From NCBI GenBank assembly GCA_965153355.1, contig OZ231126.1, positions 81,902,001 through 81,966,000 on the forward strand: DNA of 64,000 nt, given 5' to 3'. Below the pieces are notes generated by a model. That model was given only the letters and a program-made list of their open reading frames with translations. It did no database searches and was not told where the DNA came from. This document shows positions 10,985-22,165 of the stretch, piece by piece; within the stretch, counting starts at the first letter, position 1; each line of letters begins with the position of its first letter. A program made the position numbers and the translations under genes. Origin of the DNA: Flaccisagitta enflata (Eukaryota; Chaetognatha; Sagittoidea; Aphragmophora).

Positions 10985-11850
10985 TGTTACACCCTTCTCT
11001 TCATTTTAGGCCCTTCTCTTCATTTTAGGCCCTTCTCTTCATTTTACGCCCTTTTCTTCGTTTTACACCCATCTCTTCATTTTATGCCCTTCTCTTCCTT
11101 TTACGCCCTTCTCTTCATTTTACCCCCTTCTCTTCATTTTACGCCCTTTTCTTCGTTTTACGCCCTTTTCTTCATTTTCACCCTTCTCTTCATTTTACGC
11201 CCTTCTCTTCCTTTTATACCCTTCTCTTCATTTTACGCCCTTCTCTTCATTTTACGCCCTTTTCTTCATTTTACGCCCATCTCTTCATTTTACGCCTTTC
11301 TTTTCCTTTTACACCCTTTTATTCATTTAACGCCCTTGTCTTCCTTTTACACCCTTCTCTTCATCTTACGCCCTTCTCTTCATTTTACGCCCTTCTCTTC
11401 ATTTTACGCCATTCTCTTCATTTAACGCCCTTCTCTTCATTTCACACCCTTTTCTTTATTTTACGCCCCTCTCTTCATTTTACGCCCCTCTCTTCATTTT
11501 ACGCCCTTCTCTTCATTTTACACCCCTCTCTTCATTTTATGACCTTCTTTTTATCTTATGCCCTTCTCTCCATTTTACGCCCTTCTCTTCATTTAACACC
11601 CTTCTTGTCATTTTTCTCCCTTCTATTCATTTTACGCCCTTCTCTTAATTTTACGCCCTTCTCTTCATTTTACGCCCTTCTCTTCATTTTACGCCCTTCT
11701 CTTCATTTAACACCCTTCTCTTCATTTTACGCCCTTCTCCTCATTCTACACCCTTCTCTTCATTTTACACCCTTCTTTTCATTTTTCGCCCTTCTCTTCA
11801 TTCTACGCCCTTCTCTTCATTTTACGCCCTTCTCTTCATTTTACACCCTC
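10985..11850 (+). repeat. 20-bp TTTTACGCCCTTCTCTTCAT array, about 43 units
   Basis: A long degenerate array of the 20-bp unit. The phase repeats every 60 bp in protein space, which explains the FTPFSSFYALLFILRPSLH-type ORFs. Copy B has a shorter array (31612-32287). Both end at ACACCCTCCGCGGTGACG. Confidence 0.95.
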
Positions 11851-12304
11851 CGCGGTGACGCAAAGTCATTAAGTTGAGGATCCGCCCACTTCTAAATTGA
11901 GATGGCCGCACAAGAATGACGACGAAGAAAACGTGAAGCATATTGGATGATGATGATGATGAGTGACGTGGATGGGGGGAATAAGTGACGTGAAAGTTGA
12001 GTGAAAAGAAAGAGAATGACTGGCGTAGGGGGGATGGGTGGCGTGGAGGAGGATGAGTGACATGAAGGGGTAACATAAGCGTGGAGAAGGATGGGGAGGG
12101 CAGGGGAATGATGGGCAAGGGGGAAGATGGGTGGCGTGGAGGAAGAGATGCAAGATGAGCGCCACTAAATTGGCGTGGAGGAGGATGTCTGGCGCGGAGG
12201 GGAAGAAGTGGCGTGAAGAAAGATGAGGGCCGGAAGTGCGCGCTTTTACAACAACACGATCGACGGACGGACAAAGTCTTTCATGGAGTTGCGGGTCCGC
12301 TTCT
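11851..12304. other. GA-rich intergenic stretch with HTE-like end
   Basis: Shared with copy B (about 32288-32809). Mostly imperfect GATGAGTGGCGTGGAGGA-like repetition. Near 12275-12300 there is GACGGACGGACAAAGTC, CATGGAGTTGCGGGTCCGC and TTCTAAC, which looks like a decayed HTE 3' end. No gene recognised. Confidence 0.5.
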
Positions 12305-12659
12305 AACAAGCCCAACAGGCCAACAGTCGCGTGTAACAAAAACACACAGAACGGCATACATGCGAACTCCTTACTGCTTTCCCTCCTTCCTCCCTTCTTT
12401 CCTCCCTTCCTCCCTTTCTTCCTTCCTCCCTTCCTCTCTTTCTTCCTTCCATCCTTCCTTCCTTCCTTCCTTTCTGCCTTCCTTCCTTCCTTTCTGCCTT
12501 CCTTTCTTGCTCCCTTACTTGCTTCCTTTTGAAACAACCTATTTTACCTTAAAATACCCAAATAAGTCCAAATTGTGAAAATGTGAGGGACAGACGGACA
12601 GATGGACAGACGGACCGACCGGCAGAACAACGTGTCAAGTCGCGTGCAAGCGACTGAAA
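12305..12659 (+). mobile_element. HTE, GTCGCG type, copy A
   Basis: It starts AACAAGCCCAACAGGCC, followed by CAGTCGCGTG. It carries a (CCTT)n tract and (GGAC)n, and ends GTCGCGTGCAAGCGACTG before AAAAG. The 5' motif matches the reverse complement of the 3' arm at 9 of 10 positions. The duplicate is 32810-33145. Confidence 0.72.
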
Positions 12660-12759
12660 AGGGAGATCAAAGAAGGATGGAAAGCGAAAGAATCGAGCCA
12701 AACGTAAAGCCAAAGCACAGAAACGAATTGAAACCAAGCAGAGAGCAGAGGGCAAGAAG

Positions 12760-13497
12760 AACAAGGCCGGATACACAGCTACCCTAGTCACGTGCACGTG
12801 GGCAGGAGCAGTGCTTGAGAAAGTTACCAGGGCATCTGACCAGGCGCCATATGCTCAAAAAGCTCAAAAACGCCGAAAAAGTAAATAGTCGCAAAAGCGT
12901 TAGATGGTCAGCGGTACCCGTGCCCTGCCCTAGTAGGTTGTGCTTGAAGTTGAACGGGAAGCAGGGCAGCGGCCCCAAAGGCTATGCTTTCACACATATG
13001 GAGAATTTTCTCCTCCTCCTTTTCCTCCGTCCGTCCCCCCCCAGCTCCGAGGCCCAAGTTCTAGTCCCGAGATCCAAATCCCAGTCTCGTGGCCCAAATC
13101 CTACCCAAAAGGCCAAAATCCTAGCCTCAAGGCCCAAATCCTAGCCTTGAGGCTCACATCTCAGCCTTGAGACCTAAATCTCATCCTTGAGGCTTTGATT
13201 TAGGCCTCATGGCTGGGATTTGAGCCTTAAGGATGAGATTTGGATCTCAAGGCTGGGATTTGGGCCTTGAGGCTAGGATTTGGGCCTTTTGAATAGGATT
13301 TGGGCCACGAGACTAGGATTTGGATCTCGGGACTAGAATTTGGGCCTCGGAGCTGGGGGGGGGGGGTGGAGGAGAAGGGGGAGGAGAAAATTCCCCAAAT
13401 GTGTGAAAGCCCAAAAGCCCAAAAGGGGACCGACCAACCGACCGACCAACCAACGGACCGACATAGCGGGGTGTAGAGTCGCGTAGCACAGTCGAAT
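12760..13497 (+). mobile_element. HTE, GTCGCG type, expanded by a nested foldback module
   Basis: The 5' end AACAAGGCCGGATACACAGC is followed by AGTCACGTGC. The 3' part has (GACC)n, ACATAGCGGGGTGTAGAG and a decayed hairpin. The copy B version (33245-33427) is only 183 bp because it lacks the module at about 12880-13427. Confidence 0.68.
12880..13427. repeat. Foldback module, subfamily 2, absent from copy B
   Basis: The left part has AGTCGCAAAAGCGTTAGATG, GGTCAGCGGTACCCGTGC, a CCCTGC...GCAGGGCAGCGGCCCC stem and CTATGCTTTCACACATATGG. The cargo is a 21-bp minisatellite (AGGCCCAAATCCTAGCCTC) that reverses direction near 13195, making a palindrome. A related copy in opposite orientation is at 46745-47050. 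Confidence 0.7.
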
Positions 13498-13511
13498 TTC
13501 CAGATGCTCAC

Positions 13512-13730
13512 TTTTTAGATGCGTCACCGCATCTCTATAAGAGGGTATGTCCGTCCGTCTGTCCGTCCGTCCATCTGGCCGACCGTCCGTCCGTCCCTCC
13601 GTCCCTCCGTCCCTCCGTCCGTCCGTCCGTCCGTCCCTCCGTCCCTCCGTCCGTCCCTCCGTCCGTCCCTCCGTTATGCCTCTTCTAATATCATACAGAT
13701 GACGCATTGAGTTGCCCGCCTGGACTTGTT
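13512..13730 (-). mobile_element. HTE, GATGCG type, minus strand, copy A
   Basis: On the minus strand it begins AACAAGTCCAGGCGGGCAAC, then AATGCGTCATC, a long (GGAC)n-like tract, TTATAGAGATGCGGTGACGC and ATCTAAAAA. Copy B has the same element at 33445-37743, split by the LTR element. Confidence 0.8.
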
Positions 13731-13833
13731 CCACCGAATTCCAGATTGCCATCAAGAAGGATCATCAAGAAGGATCACTTTATTCATCAATTGATTTCAT
13801 TTTGAACGTTTTGTTGTTGATAAGATTGTTTGA

Positions 13834-13838
<5 letters not shown>

Positions 13839-13918
<80 letters not shown>
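13839..13918 (+). repeat. (AG)n microsatellite
   Basis: Pure AG dinucleotides. The copy B array (37853-38066) is more than twice as long. Confidence 0.97.
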
Positions 13919-13924
<6 letters not shown>

Positions 13925-14096
13925 GCAAAAAACTAGGAAATAAGGCAGAGACAGAGACATAGACAGAGACAGAGACAGAAGGAGAAGCAAATAACCTGGA
14001 AATGAGACAAACGAGCAGAAAGACAGAGAAGAGCCTAGGAGAGGTCGACGCGACACGGCAGCAACGAGGCGCGGACTGGCGCGCCACCATGGCTTT

Positions 14097-14975
<879 letters not shown>

Positions 14976-15127
14976 CACAGGAGACGAATAAGAGAAAAAT
15001 GACAGTAAGAGGAAATCCGAATATCAAGTAGGCGTGGGCAAGAAGAGATTCTTGTTCCCCATTGAATCATTGCAATTACGCGTCACGCCAACTGGCAATA
15101 TCTCTTCTTACTTTGTTCCCTGAAACA

Positions 15128-15129
15128 GT

Positions 15130-15164
<35 letters not shown>

Positions 15165-15211
15165 CGTCAGTCCGTCAGTCCGTCAGTCCGTCAGTCAGTC
15201 AGTCCGTCCGT

Positions 15212-15243
<32 letters not shown>

Positions 15244-15296
15244 CAGTCAGTCAGTCAGTCAGTCAGTCAGTCAGTCAGTCAGTCAGTCAGTCAGTC

Positions 15297-15328
<32 letters not shown>

Positions 15329-15356
15329 AGTCAGTCAGTCAGTCAGTCAGTCAGTC
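15128..15356 (+). repeat. (CAGT)n array with CCGT variants
   Basis: Tetranucleotide array GTCA/GTCC. The serine-glutamine-valine ORF over it is repeat translation. Copy B: 39513-39632. Confidence 0.96.
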
Positions 15357-15620
15357 ACCCTTCCATTCAACACGTTCCTGCTCCTCCTCCTGAGTGGGAC
15401 GCAAACCAGACCGACCGACGCGGCAACGTGTATAGCGTTCTTTTTCCGATACTAAAAACGCCATTAAATATCGAATCAGTCCCAATTTGAGATCGAGTGA
15501 TCGTGTGATTATTCCTTCTGTTAACAGCTGAAAACTTTGTTTGAATTCTCATCTACAGCCTCCACAATCATATTTACGTTTCTTGATCCTATCGTTCAAT
15601 CTGTTTTCGTTTACGAAAAA

Positions 15621-15830
15621 ACAAGGCCGGATACACGGCCATCAGTTGCGGACGGGTGGGCAGGGGCGGTAATGCAACTGTCGGCAACTAAAAATGTTCT
15701 AAAACGCTCATTTCCTCACTTTTCGACTCGAGTCCACGGACCGACCGACCGACCGACCGACGGACCGACGGACCGACCGACCGACGGACGGACAAAGCCT
15801 CTTATAGAGTTGCGTGTCCGCAACTAAAAA
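15621..15830 (+). mobile_element. HTE, GTTGCG type, complete, absent from copy B
   Basis: It starts ACAAGGCCGGATACACGGCC, followed by AGTTGCGGAC and GGGTGGGCAGGGGC. Then come a (GACC/GACG)n tract, GACAAAGCCTCTTATAGAG, the hairpin GTTGCG-TGTC-CGCAAC and TAAAAA. Copy B has an uninterrupted A-run at about 39891-39899. The 5' motif is the exact reverse complement of GTCCGCAACT in the hairpin. Confidence 0.88.
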
Positions 15831-15909
15831 GAAATCAACTTCAGTAGTAAATGATGCGTTCATTTCGCCACTCAGAGGGTCCGCCTTGGCCCTTGGGGAA
15901 GGTACATCT

Positions 15910-16756
15910 TTAGTCGTGTAGGAGTATGTTTCCTGCATGCGTAATCTCGCTTAATGATGCTTCATTGTTATCATCCCTCATGCTAATTATCGTTCAAGCT
16001 TATCCTTATTTTACATGCCACGCTCTTAAGCTTATAGCCTTTCATTCCCTTTTCTATCCTTAGTTATAGATTCGACCTAGCATTAGTGGCTTTAAAGATA
16101 CGGTAAATTAATAACTGCATGAGAACCCTTATTAACATTAGTCTATCCAAACGCACTTTCATAATCGCTTCTATTTGCCTCTCTAGATACTAACACAACT
16201 AATCAATTGATACCCCTTTGGGCATGAAACTAATGACGATTAGCCCGCTGATGATACTGAATGCCAAGAACTCAAGCATACAAGTAAGTAGCTGATCCTT
16301 CCAGATCAGCCTCTTACATTGGTGCATCGCCCATCTTACCCTTTAGTGGCCTCCCATCCTGTAAGTCCCTACCCCTCTTTGTAGGTACTGCCCCGCCAGT
16401 AGATTGGTTCTGAGGGTGCTGTCAGCAGGATCACTGCTTGGGTGTTCAGCAGCTGTCCCAACCCCTCGAGATTACGCATGCAGGAAATATACTCCTACAG
16501 TCGCCTGCATGTGTCTCTATAACCTGCTTTGTCGGTCAAATAGATGGTCGGTCGATTGGAAAGTCGGTCGGTCGGCTGGTTGGTCGGTCGGTCAGTCGGT
16601 CAGTCGGTCAGTCGGTCAGTCGGTCAGTCGGTCAGTCGGTCGGTCAGTCGGTCGGTGTGTTGGTCGGTCGGTCGGTGGGTAACACTTAACTTTTTTGGCG
16701 TTTACAGCTCCAGCCAACATGCACGCGATTCAGGCAGCCGTGTATACGGCTTTGTT
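15910..16756 (-). mobile_element. HTE, GTCGCG type, minus strand, copy A, split by solo LTR
   Basis: This is the copy A version of 39978-40197. Its 3' hairpin (left side) is interrupted at 15916/16500 by the solo LTR. The rest, with a (GGTC)n tract at about 16540-16680, runs to the 5' terminus near 16756 (plus strand GTGTATACGGCTTTGTT). Its 5' end lies 15 bp from the ATG of the EGF ORF. Confidence 0.72.
15917..16499. mobile_element. Solo LTR, 583 bp, absent from copy B
   Basis: It begins TGTAGGAGTATGTTTCC and ends GGAAATATACTCCTACA, giving the TG...CA ends of an LTR within an inverted repeat of roughly 33 bp. It is flanked by GTCG at 15913-15916 and 16500-16503, a 4-bp target duplication. 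Copy B has the intact site TTTAGTCGCGTGCACGCG at 39978. No internal retroelement sequence is present, hence solo LTR. A TIR-type DNA element with a 4-bp duplication is the alternative. Confidence 0.7.
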
Positions 16757-16771
16757 TTCTTTAGGGTGAGG

Positions 16772-17255
16772 ATGAAAATGATGAAAAGACTGACGATGAG
16801 CTCTTCTTCTCGCTCAGAAATAGTCAAATACTTTCTTCTCGCAATTCTTTGCATTTGCGCCTCGACCGAAGCATGGTTATATGACGAATACGGCGACGGC
16901 GGTGAAACAACAACCACAACCACAGCAACAACAGCAACAACAACATCATCTAAGATTACGCTCGAGGATCTGGACGACCGACTGCGGCGCGTGGAAGAGT
17001 TATTGACGAGGCACTCGGCGTCGACGGCGAAGATCCTCGATCGCATCCTGAAGACCCTCGACGGGTCGCTGCCCAAATGCTCGCCAGCGAATCCTTGTCT
17101 ACACGGTGGCCGCTGCGTCGAGATGCCGGAAAAAGGCAACTTTGAATGTGTTTGTCAAATTGGATTTTCCGGCAAAAGATGCGAGAAATGCGCCGACGGA
17201 TTTGTCGAGGATGCGAAAGACGGAAGTTGCAAACCCGATGGAGACATCTTCGCCG
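16772..17255 (+). CDS. Secreted EGF-domain protein, first coding exon, copy A
   Basis: The chosen ATG begins MKMMKRLTMS, followed by a hydrophobic signal peptide (about residues 17-32, ending near ASTEA). Next come an acidic stretch, a threonine-rich linker, and a charged heptad-like segment (LEDLDDRLRRVEELL, about residues 65-79) that could form a short coiled coil. An EGF-like domain with the six-cysteine pattern CxxxxxCxxxxxC...CxCxxxxxGxxC follows (about residues 106-139), then a CxxC tail. The frame reaches a GT donor (GCCG/GTAACA) after 161 codons plus one base, so the intron is phase 1, usual for extracellular modules. The continuation is lost: a MITE occupies the intron and the sequence meets a gap at 18289. 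Nucleotides coding the EGF domain are the same as in copy B, while the signal and linker region differ. An HTE lies directly upstream. The upstream in-frame codons from 16544 are HTE (GGTC)n translation and are excluded. The family function cannot be specified. Confidence 0.72.
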
Positions 17256-17277
17256 GTAACATATATACATATACATA

Positions 17278-18248
17278 ACCTTGGCATCATAAAAAATGGC
17301 GGATTTTCATAACCTATTTTAACCAACTTAATTTGAAAAAAAAAACTAAGGAAAATCGGTGATGGTTCAAAAGATCTTTCATTTGGGTCGTGTCCCGACA
17401 TTGTCGCTCAAACGGTTTAGAAGCTACAGTAATTTGAAAAATGCTTTACTTTTTTCACCCTTGCGGTGTATCCATAAAAGCAGTTTTTTAATAATTTCAT
17501 TGCTACTAAAATGATAGATGACTTTGTCCGATTGACTTGAAATTTTAGAAGATGTCTAACTTGTCACTTGTGTGTCTTTTGATACCAGTTCAAATTTTGT
17601 GAGAATCGGAAATTATTTTCTATGATTTTTGCATGATCCTTTATTATGTCTTGTCAAAATTCCTTAAAAATGATGCAATTTAAAAAAAAAACTTAAATTT
17701 ATTTTTGAATGGTTTGAGCTGATACTCAGATTACTCCTTTGAAAGAGGGCCGAAAATATAGATCATTGAAAGGGCTCAAAAAGAGTCTTAGATTTTTCTT
17801 TATTCAACCATATCTTCATAAACAAAACACTTAATGAATCCTTATCACTAATTCCTTCAAACCACAGTTTTGCAACCCAACATTGAAATCTTTTGCATGG
17901 TAAAAATGATAGTAAAAGTTGTCCGATCTAGATTTTTAGGAGCTGTTAGAGGAAAGTATGCCGTACCTCCATGTTAATTTTTGTCTCAATCAGAATCGGA
18001 TAAAATCGCTATGGTTTTTGAAGAGATTGTTTTTTACGGGGCAGGATTGCCATACACCGTAAAAAGTGGGTAGGTTTTTCAAATTACCGTGAAGCCGAAC
18101 CATTTGAGCTAATGTAGCGGACACAACCTCCGAAAATGAAAGATCTTTTGAAGATCTTTCTAACCATCACCGATTTTCCTTAGTTTCATTCAAATTAAGT
18201 TGGTTAAAAAAGGTTTTAAAAATCCGCCATTTTTTATGATGCCAAGGT
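17278..18248. mobile_element. TA-flanked foldback MITE (971 bp) in the EGF intron, absent from copy B
   Basis: The ends ACCTTGGCATCATAAAA and their inverse are flanked by TA (17276-17277 and 18249-18250). Inverted homology extends for more than 150 bp at each end (TCGGTGATGG and CCATCACCGA blocks). Copy B reads straight from the (TACATA)n tract into TAGAGAGAAT at 40728. Mariner-type target. No transposase. Confidence 0.87.
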
Positions 18249-18288
18249 TATAGAGAGAATCTTGTATTTTCATGAAAAATACAGAGCA

Positions 18289-18298
18289 NNNNNNNNNN
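18289..18298. other. Assembly gap (10 N)
   Basis: Ten N at the exact end of homology with copy B. The round size suggests a placeholder gap of unknown length, so the second exon of the copy A EGF gene may lie in it. Confidence 0.99.
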
Positions 18299-18742
18299 AG
18301 CTCAGTGCCAGCACTCCAGGCTCAATTCACAGTGGTGACTTGAGCCCAGCGCGGGCAAGTCCCGGCCTCAGGCTCGAATCTGGCTTTCGATAGTTCCACG
18401 GCCTCTCAAGGCTCCATTGACAGCGTTGAGGCTCAGCCTCAGGCTCGAATCCCAACCTCCTCAGCCTCCCAGCATGGGGCTTGATTCCCAGGCTGAGGCT
18501 GATTCCCAGTTTCTCAAGGCTCAAATCCCGGCCTCAAGGCTCAAATTCACGTCCTCGATGCTCAAATTCTGGTCTTGAGGGTCAAATCCGGCCATAAGAG
18601 GGCTCAAATCTCAATGTCATGCCTCAAAAGCATACTGAGTAGTCGTCCCGGTCACTTCGGGACCTTTGCCACTAACACGTCACCTTTGTCATGTAGCTGA
18701 CTCAGGGGCAGCAGGGTGCATTGACCATCTAACCTTTTAACT
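18299..18742. repeat. Degenerate CTCAAGGCTCAAATCCC minisatellite
   Basis: Irregular 18-21 bp units related to the cargo of the foldback modules, ending in a relic of the module tail (GCAGCAGGGTGCATTGACC). No gene. Confidence 0.7.
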
Positions 18743-18826
18743 ATTCTTTTTCTTTTTCTTTTTCTTTTTCTTTTTCTTTTTCTTTTTCTTTTTCTTTTTC
18801 TTTTTCTTTTTCTTTTTCTTTTTCTT
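18743..18826 (+). repeat. (CTTTTT)n hexanucleotide microsatellite
   Basis: TTTTTC-type units. The poly-lysine ORF on the minus strand is repeat translation. Confidence 0.93.
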
Positions 18827-18899
18827 CGTCGTCTTTGGTTTTTCCTTTATCTCCATCATTTTCCTCTCCTTTCCCTTTTCTATTTCTTTGGGTTTAATT

Positions 18900-19348
18900 C
18901 TTCTTCTTCTTTTCCAAGCAATCATATTCATCCTTTTATTCTTGAATGTCCTCTTATTATGTCCTCTTATTATGATATTCGCTTTTCTTTTTATCTTTTA
19001 CGACTTCTTTTGCATTGTCAGTAGTGGCCGGTTATCAACATTGCTATTCTTGGTTCTCTCTTCACGTTCAGCCTCCCACATACATGTTTCAGAATTCAGA
19101 CACTTACTTGTTTACTTTTTCCCTTTACTTTCTTCTTAATTCTTTTATTTCCTCAAAAAGTAAGATAGTGCTTATAAATAAGGCGCCTATATTAGGGGCT
19201 AGAATATATCAAATTGTGATTTTGTAAGCGCCCAGACCCTAATTTGGAGAAATACAGTGATTATGTACTTATGTAATGTGGCGTGCGATTGTGTATTGGG
19301 CAGGGTTAGAGATGGATCAATTGCGTTCTCGGAGCGAAAATTCCTTAA
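18900..19348. other. T-rich intergenic, nothing recognised
   Basis: Short overlapping ORFs only. No repeat or RNA signature seen. Confidence 0.45.
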
Positions 19349-19533
19349 ACAAGTACACCGGGGTTGAAATATCGTTGAGGACGGGTGGGCGGGGGCGTAT
19401 AAAGCCCCCATCTCCATTCCCGACCACCAACAACTGCAGCATTACAAAAGCGCGTTTTTGCATTGTGCAACTCGATTGCGACCGAGGGACCGACAGTAGG
19501 ACTCTTATAGAGTTGCGTGTCCGTAACTAAAAA
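19349..19533 (+). mobile_element. HTE, GTTGCG type
   Basis: The start ACAAGTACACCGGGGTTG leads to GTTGAGGACGGGTGGGCGGG. The end is ACTCTTATAGAGTTGCGTGT, CCGTAACTAAAAA. The hairpin is slightly decayed (one mismatch) and the tetranucleotide tract is short. Confidence 0.75.
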
Positions 19534-19859
19534 GGTCAAATGTGACGAAACAAAGTATTCTCGCTATTACATTTTTTCTATTCGGCTTTTGCTGCGGTTT
19601 TCTTATTTTTTCTTCAATCCCGATGCATATTACGCAATATTTGTTAGTTATTTGTCGTCTCTGCATCGATGTTTTTGCTTCTCTTTTTCTCATGACACAC
19701 TCGAGTAGAGCCTATCCTGACTCGTCGGTGCTCAAAACTGGATTTGGATATAAAACGACCCACAAAAAAGAGATCGTTTATTAGATGAATCATTTCATGT
19801 TTGAACGATTATTATGGTAAATATTGAGTATATCAATCTTTGTCTTTCTCAGATCAGTC

Positions 19860-20021
19860 TTCTGTCTGTCTGTTTTGATTTTTAGGTTCCAACAATGTTG
19901 ATTGATCTTTTCGTCTCTCTCGCTTTATGTTTGTCTGTATGTTTCTCCATCTGTCCGTGTGTCTATCTGACTGTCTGTTTGTCGGTGGGTCTTCCTTTCT
20001 GTCTGTCTGTCTGTCTGTCTT

Positions 20022-20058
<37 letters not shown>

Positions 20059-20087
20059 GTGTGTCTGTCTGTCTGTCAAAGTTCTTC

Positions 20088-20171
<84 letters not shown>

Positions 20172-20194
20172 CTCTATATCTCTATATATATATA

Positions 20195-20230
<36 letters not shown>

Positions 20231-20235
20231 ATCTA

Positions 20236-20283
<48 letters not shown>
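19860..20283 (+). repeat. Compound (CTGT)n (CT)n (TA)n microsatellite
   Basis: CTGT units to about 20085, CT units, two long TA tracts (about 20129-20167 and 20183-20231) and CT again to 20282. Confidence 0.95.
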
Positions 20284-20285
<2 letters not shown>

Positions 20286-20594
20286 CTCATCTGAGAATGA
20301 TAACATTAGATCGAAGTTGGTACTACCGTACTAGTCTTGTTTTTCGGATGATGATATCTGGCCCTGTACGCAAAATTTGGAGTTTATAAAATGTTTTAAA
20401 ATCCGTGCACAGAATTCTTTGGACCTCGAAAAGTATTTGGTCTTCAATTGTCCAACCATCCCTTTGTCTTAGTAAATACATGTGGTTGTGTGACAGAACT
20501 TGCGTCCTATCTTCATTTGCAGTGATTCCAGTACTGCAGTAAAGCCATTTATGTACTGCATCACTGTAAATCGCAAACTGAGACTATGTGAGAC
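20284..20594. other. Intergenic, nothing recognised
   Basis: No gene, repeat or RNA signature seen. Confidence 0.4.
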
Positions 20595-20705
20595 AACAAG
20601 TCCAGGCGGGCAACTCGACACGTCATCCGCGTCATATGATAGGAGGCGTAACGGACGTACGGACGGACAGACCCTCCTATAGAGATGCGGTGATGCGTCT
20701 AAAAA
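20595..20705 (+). mobile_element. HTE, GATGCG type, compact 111-bp copy
   Basis: The shortest intact copy: AACAAGTCCAGGCGGGCAAC at the start, ACGGACGTACGGACGGACAG in the middle, and CCTATAGAGATGCGGTGATG, CGTCTAAAAA at the end. It shows the minimal architecture: 5' block, tetranucleotide tract, TATAGAG, hairpin, A-run. The long minus-strand copy at 13512-13730 shares both ends. Confidence 0.82.
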
Positions 20706-20874
20706 CGAACATAATTTGATTGATTCTATCGCACGCCTCCGATCTTGATAAGATATTAGTCACTGGCCTTGCTAATTCGGCAGACGAAAACAAAATTGCG
20801 TGTCACAAAAAATCATTTCAGATAAAAAAAGAAGTGTACATCTATATACATTAGAGGAGAATCGAATCGAGGCG

Positions 20875-22165
20875 GAAAATGACGAGGATGGAGATGAGAA
20901 TTCAGAAGGGATCAAAAATGAGGATGAGCACAAGTAGGATGAGGATGAAGTTGAGAACTGAGAAGGGATCGAAAATAAAGATCTGGATGAGGATGAGTAC
21001 AACTAAGATGAGGATGAAGTTGAGAACTGAGGAGGGATCAAAAATAAAGATGTGGATGAGGATGAGTACAACTAAGATGAAATGAAGTTGAGAACTGAGA
21101 AGGTATCAAAAATAAAGAAGTGGATGAGGATGAGTACATGTAAGATGAGGATGAAGTTGAGAACTGAAAAGTGATCAAAAATAAAGATGAGGATGAGGAT
21201 GAGTCAAGTAAGATGAGGATGAAGTTGAGAACTGAGAAGGTATCTAAAATAAAGAAGTGGATGAGGATGAGTACATGTAAGATGAGGATGAAGTTAAGAA
21301 CTGAAAAGTGATCAAAAATACAGATGAGGATGAGGATGAGTCAAGTAAGATGAGGATGAAGTTGAGAACTGAGAAAGTGATCAAAAATAAAGATGAGGAT
21401 GAGGATGAGTCAAGTAAGATGAGGATGAAGTTGAGAACTGAGAAGGTATCTAAAATAAAGAAGTGGATGAGGATGAGTACATGAAAGATGAGGATGAAGT
21501 TGAGAACTGAAAAGTGATCAAAAATAAAGATGAGGATTAGGATGAGTCAAGTAAGATGAGGATGAAGTTGAGAACTGAGAAGGTATATAAAATAAAGATG
21601 TGGATGAGGATGAGCAAATGTAAGATGAGGAGGAAGTTGAGAACTGAGAAGGTATCAAAAATAAAGATGAGGATGAGTACAACTAAGATGAGGATGAAGT
21701 TGAGAACTGAGAAGGTATTAAAAATGAAGATGTGGATGAGGATGAGGTCAACTAACATGAGGATGAAGGTGAGAACTGAGAAGGTATCAAAAATAAATAT
21801 GAGGATGAGGGTGAGTACAACTAAGATGAGGATGCAGATGAGAACTGAGAAGGTATCAAAAATAAATATGAGGATGAGGAAGAGTACATCAAAGATAAGG
21901 ATGAAGTTGAGAACTGAGAAGGTATCAAAAATGAAGATGTGGATGAGGATGAGCACATGTAAGATGAGGATGAAGTTGAGAACTGAGAAGGTATCAAAAA
22001 TAAAGATAAGGATGAGGATGAGGATGAGTACAACTAAGATGAGGATGAAGTTGAGAACTGAGAGGGTATCAAAAATAAAGATGTGGATGAGGATGAGTAA
22101 AGATGTGGATGAGGATGAGTACAACTAAGATGAGAATGAAGTTGAAAACTGAGAAAGTATCAATA
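20875..22165 (+). repeat. 69-bp minisatellite (GATGAGGATGAAGTTGAGAA unit)
   Basis: About 19 units with lengths near 57-69 bp. The unit contains GAACTGAGAAGGTATCAAAA and GATGTGGATGAGGATGAG. Most unit lengths are multiples of three, so frames stay open on both strands (MRMKLRTEKVSKIK pattern), but the period-driven pattern on both strands argues against a protein. It ends about 17 bp before copy B begins. Confidence 0.93.

Noticed and set aside
15062-15490. ORF with SVSQ repeats
   Set aside because: It translates the (CAGT)n array; the period of four gives a 12-bp protein repeat.
18327-18524. Minus-strand 65-codon ORF after the gap
   Set aside because: It lies in the degenerate CTCAAGGCTCAAATC minisatellite and has no domain.
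21556-22128. 190-codon ORF with MRMKLRTEKVSK repeats
   Set aside because: It is the translation of a minisatellite whose units are mostly multiples of three; the opposite strand is equally open.
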